Shown: positions 1 through 5,861 of the stretch, piece by piece
Layout: every line of letters starts with the position of its first letter
Position numbering within the stretch: the stretch's first letter is position 1
Source: Chloroflexota bacterium
Lineage (GTDB): Bacteria > Chloroflexota > Limnocylindria > Limnocylindrales > CSP1-4
Assembly: GCA_021777365.1 (NCBI GenBank)
Contig: JAJYDP010000227.1
Coordinates: forward strand, 1-7,647
Direction of reading: 5' to 3'
DNA: 7,647 nucleotides
The notes under the pieces: model-generated
Told to the model about the DNA's origin: nothing
Databases searched by the model: none
What the model saw: only the letters and a program-made list of their open reading frames with translations
Made by a program: the position numbers and the translations under genes

Positions 1-2
1 TC

Positions 3-1703
3 CACAACCGGCGCCTGACGATCACGACCCTGCTGGTCGTCGCGGCCATCGGCGCGATCGCCCTCGGGGCGGTCGGCGAGGCCGCCGAGCTCGTCGTCAT
101 CTTCTCGCTCGGCGAGGTGCTCGAGGACTACGTCAGCGACCGGGCCCGCGGCTCGATCCGCGCCTTGATGGCCCTCACCCCGCCGATGGCCCTGCTCAAG
201 AGACCGGCCGGCTCGCTGCCCACGCTCGTGCCGGTGGAGTCGCTCGTGCCGGGCGATCTCGTGGTGGTCCGCCCCGGCGAGCGGCTGCCGACCGACGGGC
301 GGGTCGTGGCCGGGAGCTCCTCGGTCGACCAGAGCCCGGTGACCGGCGAATCGATCCCGGTCGAGGTGACCCCCGGGACCACCGTCTTCGGTGGCACGGT
401 CAACGGCTCCGGCGCCCTCGAGGTCGAGACCACGAAGGAGTGGTCCGACACGACGCTCGCCCGGATCATCCGCCAGGTCGAGGAAGCCCAGGCCGCCAAG
501 GGCGGGGCCGAGCGCTTCGCCGACCGCTTCGGCGCGGTCTACACCCCCGCGATGTTCGTCCTCGCCGCGGTGGTGGCGACCGTCCCGCCGCTCCTCGGCG
601 GGGATCTGCGCGAGTGGCTGTACCGCGGCCTCGTGGTGCTCGCCGTCTCGTGCTCATGCGCGCTCGTCATCTCGGTCCCGGTCAGTGTCGTGGCGGCGAT
701 CTCGCGGGCGGCGCGTGACGGGATCCTCATCAAGGGCGGCGTGTATCTCGAGCGCCTGGCCGGCATCCGGGCCATCGCCTTCGACAAGACCGGCACGCTC
801 ACCCAGGGGAGGCCGGCGCTGACCGATGTCGTGCCGCTCGACGGCCTGACGCCCGACGATGCGCTGCGCCTGGCGGCCGCGGTCGAAGCCTCCAGCGAGC
901 ATCCCCTGGCCGGGGCGATCGTGGCTGCGGCCACGGAGCGAGGGCTGACCGTGGCGGCAGGCGCCGATCTGCGCGCGCTGCCGGGGATCGGCGTCGAGGC
1001 CACGGTGGACGGGCGACGGCTGTTCGTGGGGCGCCTCAACGGCCGCGACGTCGTCCCGGGTGCGGCAACGGACGCGCTCGATCGCCTCGAGCGAGCTGGC
1101 AAGACCGCCGTCGTGCTGGCCGACGCTGGGCGGCCGCTGGCCGTCCTGGCGGTCGCCGACGCCCCGCGCGCGGAGGCCACCGCGATCGTCGGCGAACTCG
1201 AGGGCATGGGCCTCGAGCGGCTGGTCATGCTGACCGGCGACAACGAACGGACTGCGGCGGCGATCGCAGGGAGGCTCGGGCTGCGCGAATGGCGGGCGGG
1301 CCTGCTGCCCGAGGACAAGACCAGCGCGATCGAGCGCTTGCGCGCGGAGCGGGGCGCGATCGCCATGGTCGGCGACGGGGTCAACGACGCGCCGGCTCTC
1401 GCGCTCGCCGACGTGGGCATCGCGATGGGCGCCGCGGGCACCGACGTCGCACTCGAGACCGCCGACGTGGCGCTCATGGCCGACGATCTCGCGAAGCTGC
1501 CGGTCGCGCTCCGCCTGGCCCGCCGGGCCATGGCCAACGTGCGCCAGAACATCGCGCTCTCGCTGGTCGCGGTCGCCATCCTCGACGTGGCCGCGCTGGC
1601 GGGCTGGCTGTCGTTGACCGAGGGCGTCCTGCTCAACGAGGGCTCGGCGGTCCTCATCATCGCCAACGGCCTCCGGCTGCTGCGCGCCCCGGCCGTCCGA
1701 TGA
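3..1703 (+). CDS. P1B-type heavy-metal-transporting ATPase, 5'-partial, CSC motif variant
   Basis: Pumps a metal ion across the cytoplasmic membrane using ATP. The frame is open to the window edge. The residues before the first possible internal start (GTG 117) match family membrane helices, so the true start lies upstream. Of 566 visible residues: a helix pair at about 5-45, the actuator-domain TGES at 114-117, helices at about 180-235, the phosphorylated Asp of DKTGT at 261, the nucleotide-domain His-Pro at 300-301, GDGVNDAP from 457, and two C-terminal helices ending in a LIIANGLRLL-type motif. The transport motif in the sixth helix is CSC (217-219) rather than CPC or SPC, and the last helix carries NEGSA (545-549). 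By my alignment from memory, NEGSA sits where P1B-4 (CoaT/CtpD-like) pumps have HEGGT and where ZntA has its metal-binding Asp. Family assignment is certain; the metal is not. P1B-4-like Co/Zn/Fe export is one possibility. The stop overlaps the next start (ATGA). Confidence 0.96.
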   Translation, partial: HNRRLTITTLLVVAAIGAIALGAVGEAAELVVIFSLGEVLEDYVSDRARGSIRALMALTPPMALLKRPAGSLPTLVPVESLVPGDLVVVRPGERLPTDGRVVAGSSSVDQSPVTGESIPVEVTPGTTVFGGTVNGSGALEVETTKEWSDTTLARIIRQVEEAQAAKGGAERFADRFGAVYTPAMFVLAAVVATVPPLLGGDLREWLYRGLVVLAVSCSCALVISVPVSVVAAISRAARDGILIKGGVYLERLAGIRAIAFDKTGTLTQGRPALTDVVPLDGLTPDDALRLAAAVEASSEHPLAGAIVAAATERGLTVAAGADLRALPGIGVEATVDGRRLFVGRLNGRDVVPGAATDALDRLERAGKTAVVLADAGRPLAVLAVADAPRAEATAIVGELEGMGLERLVMLTGDNERTAAAIAGRLGLREWRAGLLPEDKTSAIERLRAERGAIAMVGDGVNDAPALALADVGIAMGAAGTDVALETADVALMADDLAKLPVALRLARRAMANVRQNIALSLVAVAILDVAALAGWLSLTEGVLLNEGSAVLIIANGLRLLRAPAVR

Positions 1704-2404
1704 TCACCCGCAAGCAGCTCCGCGCCCAGCGCCGCGACGAGCGGCTCGCGAGCGAAGCGGCGCAGCGGCAACGTCGACGCACCGTCCGCCTGATCTCGGC
1801 TGCTGCGGCCGTTGTCATCGTGGCGGCCCTCGGGGTGGCGATCACCGTCAGCCTCGCCGGCGGCGGACCAGCCAGTCCGGCCGCCACGACCGGACCGGCG
1901 GTCGATCTCGCCGCGCTCCCCGGCCTGCAGGCGACGGCCGCCCCCTGGCAGCCCGAGTACGGCTCCCTGCCGGTGCGGCTGGCGGCGCTCGCGCTGCCGC
2001 CCAACGGCGACGAGGCCTATCACATCCATGCGCATCTCGCGGTCTTCGTCGACGGCACCGCGGTGACCGTTCCCGCCAACGTGGGGATCAGCACGGTCGC
2101 GCAGATCGAATCGCCGATGCATACCCACGACACCAGCGGCGTCATCCACATCGAAGCCGGCGCGCCATCGGACGCGTTCACGCTCGGTGCCTTCTTCGAC
2201 ATCTGGGGAGTCACGTTCGACGCGCAGCAGCTGGGCAGCTACCGCGACGGTGGCGGGCGATCGGTCCAAGTCTACGTGAACGGCCGCCAGATCACCGATC
2301 CCACCCGCTACGTGCTCCAGCCGCACGACGACATCGTCGTCGGCTACGGCGCGCCGGGCTCGTTCCCCCAGACGGTGCCACGCGCCTGGCCGCCGGGGGA
2401 GTAG
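1700..2404 (+). CDS. Membrane-anchored histidine-cluster protein, unknown function
   Basis: 234 residues. I do not recognise a named domain. A strongly basic N-terminus (1-30) is followed by one hydrophobic segment at about 31-53, then an Ala/Pro linker. That predicts a type II anchor with the rest outside the cytoplasm. The outer part has HIHAH (H108, H110, H112), MHTHD (H141, H143), H150 and H209 in a beta-rich stretch, which suggests metal binding; this is inference. The start is ATG 1700, which overlaps the ATPase stop by 4 bases and implies translational coupling. The frame is open further upstream, but that stretch is Arg/Gly/Ala-rich and antiphase to the ATPase, so it was not used. With a coupled P1B pump, a role as a periplasmic or surface metal acceptor or sensor is plausible. 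A similar protein type occurs in GC-rich Chloroflexota and actinobacteria as far as I recall, without known function. Confidence 0.88.
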   Translation: MITRKQLRAQRRDERLASEAAQRQRRRTVRLISAAAAVVIVAALGVAITVSLAGGGPASPAATTGPAVDLAALPGLQATAAPWQPEYGSLPVRLAALALPPNGDEAYHIHAHLAVFVDGTAVTVPANVGISTVAQIESPMHTHDTSGVIHIEAGAPSDAFTLGAFFDIWGVTFDAQQLGSYRDGGGRSVQVYVNGRQITDPTRYVLQPHDDIVVGYGAPGSFPQTVPRAWPPGE

Positions 2405-2412
2405 GCCCCCGC

Positions 2413-2445
2413 CTCGGAGCGCGGGACGACCAGGCCCGCTCCGGC
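2413..2445 (+). other. Intergenic stem-loop after the ATPase/His-protein pair
   Basis: C-GGAGCG at 2415-2421 pairs with CGCTCC-G at 2437-2443. After a bulged C at 2422, GG 2423-2424 pairs with CC 2435-2436, leaving a loop of about 10 bases. It begins 11 bases after the stop at 2404. No T-run follows on the + strand, so it is not a classical intrinsic terminator. It could stabilise the mRNA end or act as a GC-rich terminator. A hairpin of this size can occur by chance in DNA this rich in GC. Confidence 0.35.
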
Positions 2446-2492
2446 CGACGCGCCCGATGGGCTGTGAGTCACGACCAACAACCCGGGACAAC

Positions 2493-2497
2493 AGGAG
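2493..2497 (+). promoter_or_regulatory. Ribosome binding site deciding the lipoprotein start
   Basis: AGGAG lies 8 bases before ATG 2506. It supports that start over the in-frame GTG at 2464, because the shorter form begins directly with a proper lipoprotein signal peptide. Confidence 0.75.
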
Positions 2498-2505
2498 ACA
2501 GCAGA

Positions 2506-3069
2506 ATGCGGCACGGCAGAGCCAGCGTCCTGATCGCGCTTCTCACCATCGGCCTGGTGCTCTCGGGCTGCGGCGCCGGATCGAGTCAAGCTCCGACCTC
2601 GGCCGTCCCCAGCAGCCCAACCTCGGCCGCCCCCGGCACAACCGACTCGCCCGCCGCGAGCCCGCAACTGATCGATCTGGGCGTGCTCCAGGGCGTGACG
2701 CCGACCCATAACCCTGGGACGGGTCCCCGTCTGGCCCTGCCGCCGGGCCCGCTGGCGGTCCCCGGGCAGCCCTTCCCCCTCGGGGCAGTGGTCCAGTTCG
2801 CCTTCCCGATCGCCAACGACGGCACCGAGCCACTCACAGTCGGCGCGATCCAGGCCAACTGCGAGTGCATCCGCGCGACGATCCAGTCCGCGCCGATCGC
2901 GCCCGGCCAGAGTGCGCTCGTGCACATCGAGTTCGAGACGGTCGTGGACGGCCCCGGGGCGGACTGGGAGGCGCTCACGTTCGTGACCAACGACCCGGGC
3001 TACGGCGCGACGCGCCCGCCGCTGCGGGCCGACCTGCGGTTCGCCATGAGCGTGATCCGGGCGCCGTGA
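2506..3069 (+). CDS. DUF1573-type lipoprotein
   Basis: 187 residues. A signal peptide (1-21) ends in the lipobox LSGC with the lipidated Cys at 22, so the protein is anchored on the outer face of the membrane. A Ser/Thr/Pro/Ala-rich linker (23-52) leads to a domain at about 85-180. That domain has the DUF1573 pattern: a hydrophobic FxFxxxNDGTxPL start, a Cys-x-Cys turn (C119, C121), an APG turn at 132-134, an hIEFET-type strand and a TNDPG near 161-165. The fold is expected to be immunoglobulin-like (ASPM/SPD-2/Hydin-like). The family usually has CGC at the Cys turn; here it is CEC. The biochemical role of DUF1573 is not established. The neighbours suggest a link to metal or thiol chemistry in the envelope, and the two Cys could bind a metal. 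The start was chosen by RBS and signal peptide. Confidence 0.85.
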   Translation: MRHGRASVLIALLTIGLVLSGCGAGSSQAPTSAVPSSPTSAAPGTTDSPAASPQLIDLGVLQGVTPTHNPGTGPRLALPPGPLAVPGQPFPLGAVVQFAFPIANDGTEPLTVGAIQANCECIRATIQSAPIAPGQSALVHIEFETVVDGPGADWEALTFVTNDPGYGATRPPLRADLRFAMSVIRAP

Positions 3070-3126
3070 GCGCGGCGGATGGCAGCGTTTGCTCGGAACT
3101 TGGACCACAGAGCAGGGGATAGCGAC

Positions 3127-3288
3127 ATGCACCAGTGGCTGGTGACGGTGCGCGCCAGACCGTCGGACGTCGCTCTCGCTCGCACGCTGCCGCTCGACGG
3201 ACTCCTGCCGCTGCTGGCTGCGGCGCCCGGCTGCCCGGGAGAGTCCACCTCGCCGACGGCCGGCCCGATGGGGGCCAAACGTTCATGA
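3127..3288 (+). CDS. Small hypothetical protein, coupled to the rhodanese gene
   Basis: 53 residues, starting MHQWLVTVRARPSDV, with one Cys in an APGCPGES stretch. Not recognised. Support for coding: AGGGGA at 3114-3119 lies 7 bases before ATG 3127; G or C fills the third position in about 44 of 53 codons; and the TGA at 3286-3288 overlaps the rhodanese ATG at 3285. That arrangement fits a leader or coupling peptide as well as a functional small protein. A Leu/Pro-rich middle is weakly hydrophobic but too short and Pro-broken for a convincing membrane helix. An in-frame ATG at 3079 exists but lacks as good an RBS. Confidence 0.5.
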   Translation: MHQWLVTVRARPSDVALARTLPLDGLLPLLAAAPGCPGESTSPTAGPMGAKRS

Positions 3289-3905
3289 CAGGACGCAAGG
3301 ACCTTGGGACGGAGCGCGGGAGCAGGCGGGCCCGCGAGCGCGCCGCCCCGGATGCTGCGTGGCACCGGCGGCTTTCACGCATGGCGGGCGGCGTGGCCGT
3401 CGTTGTCGTGGCGATGGCCGCCATCGCCGCGATCGTCGTGCTGGGTTTCGGAAGCGGATCCGCCGTGACCCACGTCGGGGGCCTGTCGGCCAGCCCGCTC
3501 CACTCGTTCAGCGGCGACCACCACGCACCCTTTATCTCGGTCGCCGACTACGAGCCGATCTACGCCCGCAAGGACCCCAACTGGATCCTCGTCGATGTGC
3601 GCGAGGCGCCCGAGCGGGCGAACGCCCACATCCCCGGCGACATCTGGGTCCCGCTCGCCGACGCCGCCACGACCGGCTGGCAGGCGCTCCTGCCGTACAA
3701 GGACAAGATGATCGTCCTGTACTGCGACTGCCCGTGGGCCGAGGCCGCCCAGGAGTCGGTCATCCTCGAGGCCCATGGCTTCAGTGACGCTCACCTGCGG
3801 GTCCTCCACGAAGGGATCCAGGGCTGGGCCGCCGCCGGCTATCCGATCGTCTCGGGCGGGAACCCGTGCCAGGAGCACTACTGGCCGCGGGCCTGCGGCG
3901 GGTGA
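3285..3905 (+). CDS. Membrane-anchored rhodanese-like domain protein
   Basis: 206 residues. A very basic N-terminus (1-33), a hydrophobic anchor at about 34-55, then an outward rhodanese domain at about 82-190. Visible domain marks are ILVDVREAPE (101-110), the AHIPGDIWVP stretch (114-123), the active-site strand and loop MIVLYCDCPWAEAA (142-155) and the GIQGWAAAGYPI end. The likely sulfur-carrying Cys is C147 at the end of the LYC strand, with C149 two residues on. The loop lacks the Arg common in CxxxxR-type rhodaneses. The extreme C-terminus adds C195 and C204. Rhodaneses move sulfane sulfur or serve as redox relays; the substrate here is unknown. I chose ATG 3285 because it overlaps the upstream stop and gives a clean anchor, while the upstream extension to GTG 3135 is Arg-rich and antiphase to the small ORF. 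The stop overlaps the next GTG. Confidence 0.88.
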   Translation: MTGRKDLGTERGSRRARERAAPDAAWHRRLSRMAGGVAVVVVAMAAIAAIVVLGFGSGSAVTHVGGLSASPLHSFSGDHHAPFISVADYEPIYARKDPNWILVDVREAPERANAHIPGDIWVPLADAATTGWQALLPYKDKMIVLYCDCPWAEAAQESVILEAHGFSDAHLRVLHEGIQGWAAAGYPIVSGGNPCQEHYWPRACGG

Positions 3906-4221
3906 GCCGGCCGCCCCTCGCTCTGGCCCTGACCGGCCTGGTGCTGCTCGCGGGCTGCACTGCCGGGCCGCCGCCGACGGCGACCGTGGAGATCGTCGCC
4001 GATCCCGTCGCGGGGCGCGCCTACCGGACGGCGGTCCTCCAGGTCGCGCCGGGAATGGGGGGACATGGGAGCACGACACGCGGCTCCGCACGGTGACCGC
4101 ACGGGACGACAGCTTCGGATCGGGGTTCCTCTCGGAGGACCAGATCCACACCGTGCGCTTCGACCGACCCGCCGTCTATCGCTACGACTGCGCCATCCAT
4201 CCGGCGATGGTCGGCGAGTAG
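3902..4221 (+). pseudogene. Cupredoxin (plastocyanin-like) lipoprotein, frameshifted
   Basis: Reading starts at GTG 3902, which overlaps the rhodanese stop (GTGA). The signal peptide ends in LLAGC (Cys19), followed by a Pro/Thr-rich linker and a strand of TATVEIVADP type. This frame stops at 4096. The rest of the domain is in the next frame, from about 4054 to the TAG at 4219-4221: TVTARDDSF, the FDRPAVYRYDC strand, then IHPAM. Adding one G to the six-G run at 4057-4062 joins both parts into about 106 residues. In the joined protein the copper-site Cys96, His100 and Met103 are present, but the first ligand position (HTVTA in relatives) is Arg63. The protein also ends right after MVGE, a few residues earlier than usual. 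It may be a recent pseudogene, a sequencing error at the G-run, or a slippage-controlled gene. The family is an outer-face copper-binding electron carrier. Confidence 0.75.
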
Positions 4222-4242
4222 CCGGCGCAGCCCGAATGGGCG

Positions 4243-4270
4243 TTGACAACCTGTGGTCGTGGCTCATAAT
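4243..4270 (+). promoter_or_regulatory. Sigma70-like promoter of the SHOCT-arsR-glutaredoxin-methyltransferase unit
   Basis: TTGACA (4243-4248), a 16-base spacer and CATAAT (4265-4270) match the housekeeping consensus at 11 of 12 positions in otherwise very GC-rich DNA. A transcript start near 4277 would leave about 34 bases before GTG 4311, with the RBS GGGGAG at 4299-4304. The flanking stretch down to about 4310 is clearly AT-richer than its surroundings. Confidence 0.75.
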
Positions 4271-4282
4271 GGAGCAATCGAC
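4256..4282. promoter_or_regulatory. Candidate operator dyad over the -10 box
   Basis: The left arm GTCG-TG-GCTC and right arm GAGC-AAT-CGAC form an imperfect inverted repeat (8 pairs; inner gaps 2 and 3 bases) around ATAATG, so it is centred on the -10 element. A bound dimer would block RNA polymerase. ArsR/SmtB repressors typically bind dyads over their own promoters, and an arsR-type gene is second in the downstream unit. Binding by that protein is inference. Confidence 0.45.
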
Positions 4283-4310
4283 ATATTCACATTCCTATGG
4301 GGAGTCGTAC

Positions 4311-4571
4311 GTGTTCTATCCCGTGGGTGGGGCTTGGCTGATCTTTCCGATCATCGGCCTCGCCGTGATGCTGGTGATGCTGGCGCTCATGTTCCGGCCG
4401 GGTGACCGGTCGGGCGGGTGGGGACCCTGGTGCATGGGCGGCGAGATTCGACGCGACCGCGGCGGGCACCAGGACGCCGATGCGCTCGAGATCCTGCGCC
4501 AGCGCTACGCCGCCGGCGAGCTGAGCGCCGAGCAGTTCGACGCGATGCGCCAGCGGCTCGACGGGCGCTGA
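4311..4571 (+). CDS. Small SHOCT-domain membrane protein
   Basis: 86 residues. One membrane helix at about 6-28 (AWLIFPIIGLAVML onward), a Gly/Trp linker with C41, and a C-terminal SHOCT motif at about 55-84 (DALEILRQRYAAGELSAEQF...). SHOCT is a short helical oligomerisation-type motif often found at the end of small membrane proteins. The GTG start is set by GGGGAG 6 bases upstream and by the promoter position. The in-frame ATG at 4269 overlaps the -10 box and would not be on the transcript. It is first in the unit; the repressor gene follows 10 bases after its stop. Its role in metal response is unknown. Confidence 0.85.
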   Translation: MFYPVGGAWLIFPIIGLAVMLVMLALMFRPGDRSGGWGPWCMGGEIRRDRGGHQDADALEILRQRYAAGELSAEQFDAMRQRLDGR

Positions 4572-4581
4572 GGGGACCACG

Positions 4582-4902
4582 ATGGCCGTGACCACGCTGT
4601 CCCTCGTGGCCTCGCCGCCGTTCCCGCGCGACGCTGCCGAGGAGCTGGCGCGCCAACTGCAGACCCTCGGCGACCCGACCCGGCTGCAGATCCTCTCCGC
4701 GCTCGAGCTGGTCTGCGTGCCGGTGAGCGCGGTCGTCGAGGCCACCGGTCTGCCGCAGCCGACGGTCTCCCACCACCTGCGCATCCTGGCCGACCGCGGC
4801 CTGGTGCGGGGGGCCCGGCACGGGGCGCGGATTTACTACTGCCTGGAGGACGCGCGCGTCATGGACTGCGTGCGCGGGATGCAGGCGCTGGTCGAGCGAT
4901 GA
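4582..4902 (+). CDS. ArsR/SmtB-family transcriptional repressor
   Basis: 106 residues. A winged helix-turn-helix: the DPTRLQIL helix (31-38), the recognition helix GLPQPTVSHHLRILADRGLV (56-75), and the wing ending in GARIYY (81-86). The family represses its own operon until metal or metalloid binding releases DNA. The usual arsenic motif ELCVCDL before the recognition region is absent: the CVC position reads PVS (47-49), with one Cys at C45. Other Cys are C87 just after the wing and C96 in the last helix. Those could form a differently placed thiol site, as known for some ArsR proteins that evolved sensing sites elsewhere. The SmtB alpha5 DxH...HxxE zinc site is also not seen. AGGGG at 4571-4575 precedes the ATG. 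The stop overlaps the next start (ATGA). It probably controls the promoter at 4243-4270. Confidence 0.93.
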   Translation: MAVTTLSLVASPPFPRDAAEELARQLQTLGDPTRLQILSALELVCVPVSAVVEATGLPQPTVSHHLRILADRGLVRGARHGARIYYCLEDARVMDCVRGMQALVER

Positions 4903-5198
4903 CGCCTGAGGTGGTGCTTTACTGCCGCCCGCGGTGCGCCGCCTGCGGGACGCTCAGCCGCTGGCTCGACGAGCGCCGCGTGCCGTGGGTCCTGCGGGAC
5001 GTGACCGCCGACGCAGGCGTCGCGGCGCGCGTGATCGGGCTCGGCTTCCGCTCCCTGCCGGTCGTCGAGACCGCCTACGGCCGCGCGACCTGGGGTGGCG
5101 ATCTCGACGCCGTGGCGCAACTGCTCGACGATCATCCGGTGCACCAGGACTTCGCGCTGGCGCCCGATCTTCAGCCAGGAGGAGTGCACCATGGATAG
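4899..5198 (+). CDS. Glutaredoxin-like thiol-disulfide protein
   Basis: 99 residues with a thioredoxin fold of the glutaredoxin/NrdH type. It has a first strand VVLYC, CxxC at C13-A-A-C16 with an extra Cys at C9, the cis-proline motif SLPVVE (P54), then the Gly-Gly helix start WGGDLDAVAQLL. It is likely a cytoplasmic dithiol reductase. In arsenic loci such proteins can supply electrons for reductases, but no arsenate reductase is seen here. About 20 residues after the domain (80-99) look unstructured. The end overlaps the methyltransferase start by 8 bases, and the start overlaps the arsR stop by 4, so the three genes are translated as a chain. Confidence 0.88.
   Translation: MTPEVVLYCRPRCAACGTLSRWLDERRVPWVLRDVTADAGVAARVIGLGFRSLPVVETAYGRATWGGDLDAVAQLLDDHPVHQDFALAPDLQPGGVHHG
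5177..5182 (+). promoter_or_regulatory. Perfect ribosome binding site of the methyltransferase
   Basis: AGGAGG lies 8 bases before ATG 5191 and sits inside the end of the glutaredoxin-like gene. It fixes the methyltransferase start at 5191 rather than at the in-frame upstream ATG 5095. Confidence 0.85.
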
Positions 5199-5859
5199 AC
5201 CAGCTGCGGTCGACCCCGTCCTCGATGCCCAGCAGGCGCACTGGGTGCGCACGTTCACTGCCCACGCCGAGATGTTCGGGCGCGAGGCGAGCGAGCCCGC
5301 GCGGGCCGCCCTGGAGCGCTTCCGCGGCCAGCGCGTCGGCGGGCTCCTCGAGCTCGGCGCCGGCCAGGGCCGCGACACGCTCTTCTTCGCCGCCCAGGGG
5401 CTGCAGGTCACCGCCCTCGACTATGCCGAGAGCGCGCTGGGCGAGATCGCGGCCAAGGCTGAAGGTGCGGGTCTCGGCGATCTTGTCCACCCCGTGCCCG
5501 GCGACGCCCGCCGACCGCTGCCGTTCGCCGACGCGTCATTCGACGCGGCCTACGCCCACATGCTCTTCTGCATGGCGCTCACCACGCCCGAGCTCGACGC
5601 GTTGGCGGGCGAGGTGCGCCGGGTCCTGCGCCCGGGCGGCCTGCTCGTGTACACGGTCCGCACCACCCAGGATCCCCACTACGGCGCAGGGATCGATCGT
5701 GGGGACGACATGTTCGAGATGGGCGGCTTCATCGTCCACTTCTTCGATCGGGCGCTCGTCGAGCGGCTGGCCGCAGGCTTCGTACCCCTCGAGCTCGCGG
5801 AGTTCGAGGAGGGCCCGCTGCCCCGGCGGCTGTATCGGGTGACGCTGCGCAAGTCATGA
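5191..5859 (+). CDS. Class I SAM-dependent methyltransferase
   Basis: 222 residues, Rossmann-like methyltransferase fold. Motif I is LLELGAGQGRD (52-62), with the acidic residue of the second strand at D77 in ALDY. FDAAYAHMLFCMAL (117-130) covers the motif IV region, and VLRPGGLLVYTVR (145-157) is the post-motif. The C-terminal part has conserved-looking GGFIVHFFD (178-186) and EEGPLPRRLYRV stretches. It resembles TehB/UbiE-like small-molecule methylases. It has one Cys (C127) only, so it lacks the Cys set of arsenite methyltransferase ArsM. The substrate is unknown; the position behind an arsR-type gene and a glutaredoxin suggests a metalloid, thiol or related toxic small molecule (inference). 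The N-terminal HAEMFG stretch (25-30) is typical of this subgroup as I recall it. Confidence 0.92.
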   Translation: MDRPAAVDPVLDAQQAHWVRTFTAHAEMFGREASEPARAALERFRGQRVGGLLELGAGQGRDTLFFAAQGLQVTALDYAESALGEIAAKAEGAGLGDLVHPVPGDARRPLPFADASFDAAYAHMLFCMALTTPELDALAGEVRRVLRPGGLLVYTVRTTQDPHYGAGIDRGDDMFEMGGFIVHFFDRALVERLAAGFVPLELAEFEEGPLPRRLYRVTLRKS

Positions 5860-5861
5860 AA

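Noticed and set aside
1289..1699. N-terminal extension of the His-cluster protein
   Set aside because: The extension is antiphase to the ATPase P-domain and very Arg/Gly-rich. ATG 1700 with the 4-base overlap is the natural start.
539..2491. 650-codon open frame on the minus strand
   Set aside because: It lies antisense to the well-supported ATPase and His-cluster genes and its product is Arg/Ser/Ala/Gly-rich without any motif. High third-position GC on the + strand clears stops from this frame.
3135..3284. Longer start for the rhodanese at GTG 3135
   Set aside because: The extra residues are Arg/Ala-rich and lack an RBS. ATG 3285 overlaps the previous stop and begins just before the anchor.
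4065..4310. Longer N-terminus for the SHOCT protein, including ATG 4269
   Set aside because: It runs through the cupredoxin end and the promoter. ATG 4269 lies inside the -10 box.
4934..5842. 302-codon + strand frame over the glutaredoxin-like and methyltransferase genes
   Set aside because: Ser/Arg/Pro-rich shadow without motifs; two clear families occupy the same DNA in other frames.
5191..5859. Arsenite methyltransferase ArsM
   Set aside because: Only one Cys (C127) is present, while ArsM needs several conserved Cys. The protein is left as a generic class I methyltransferase.
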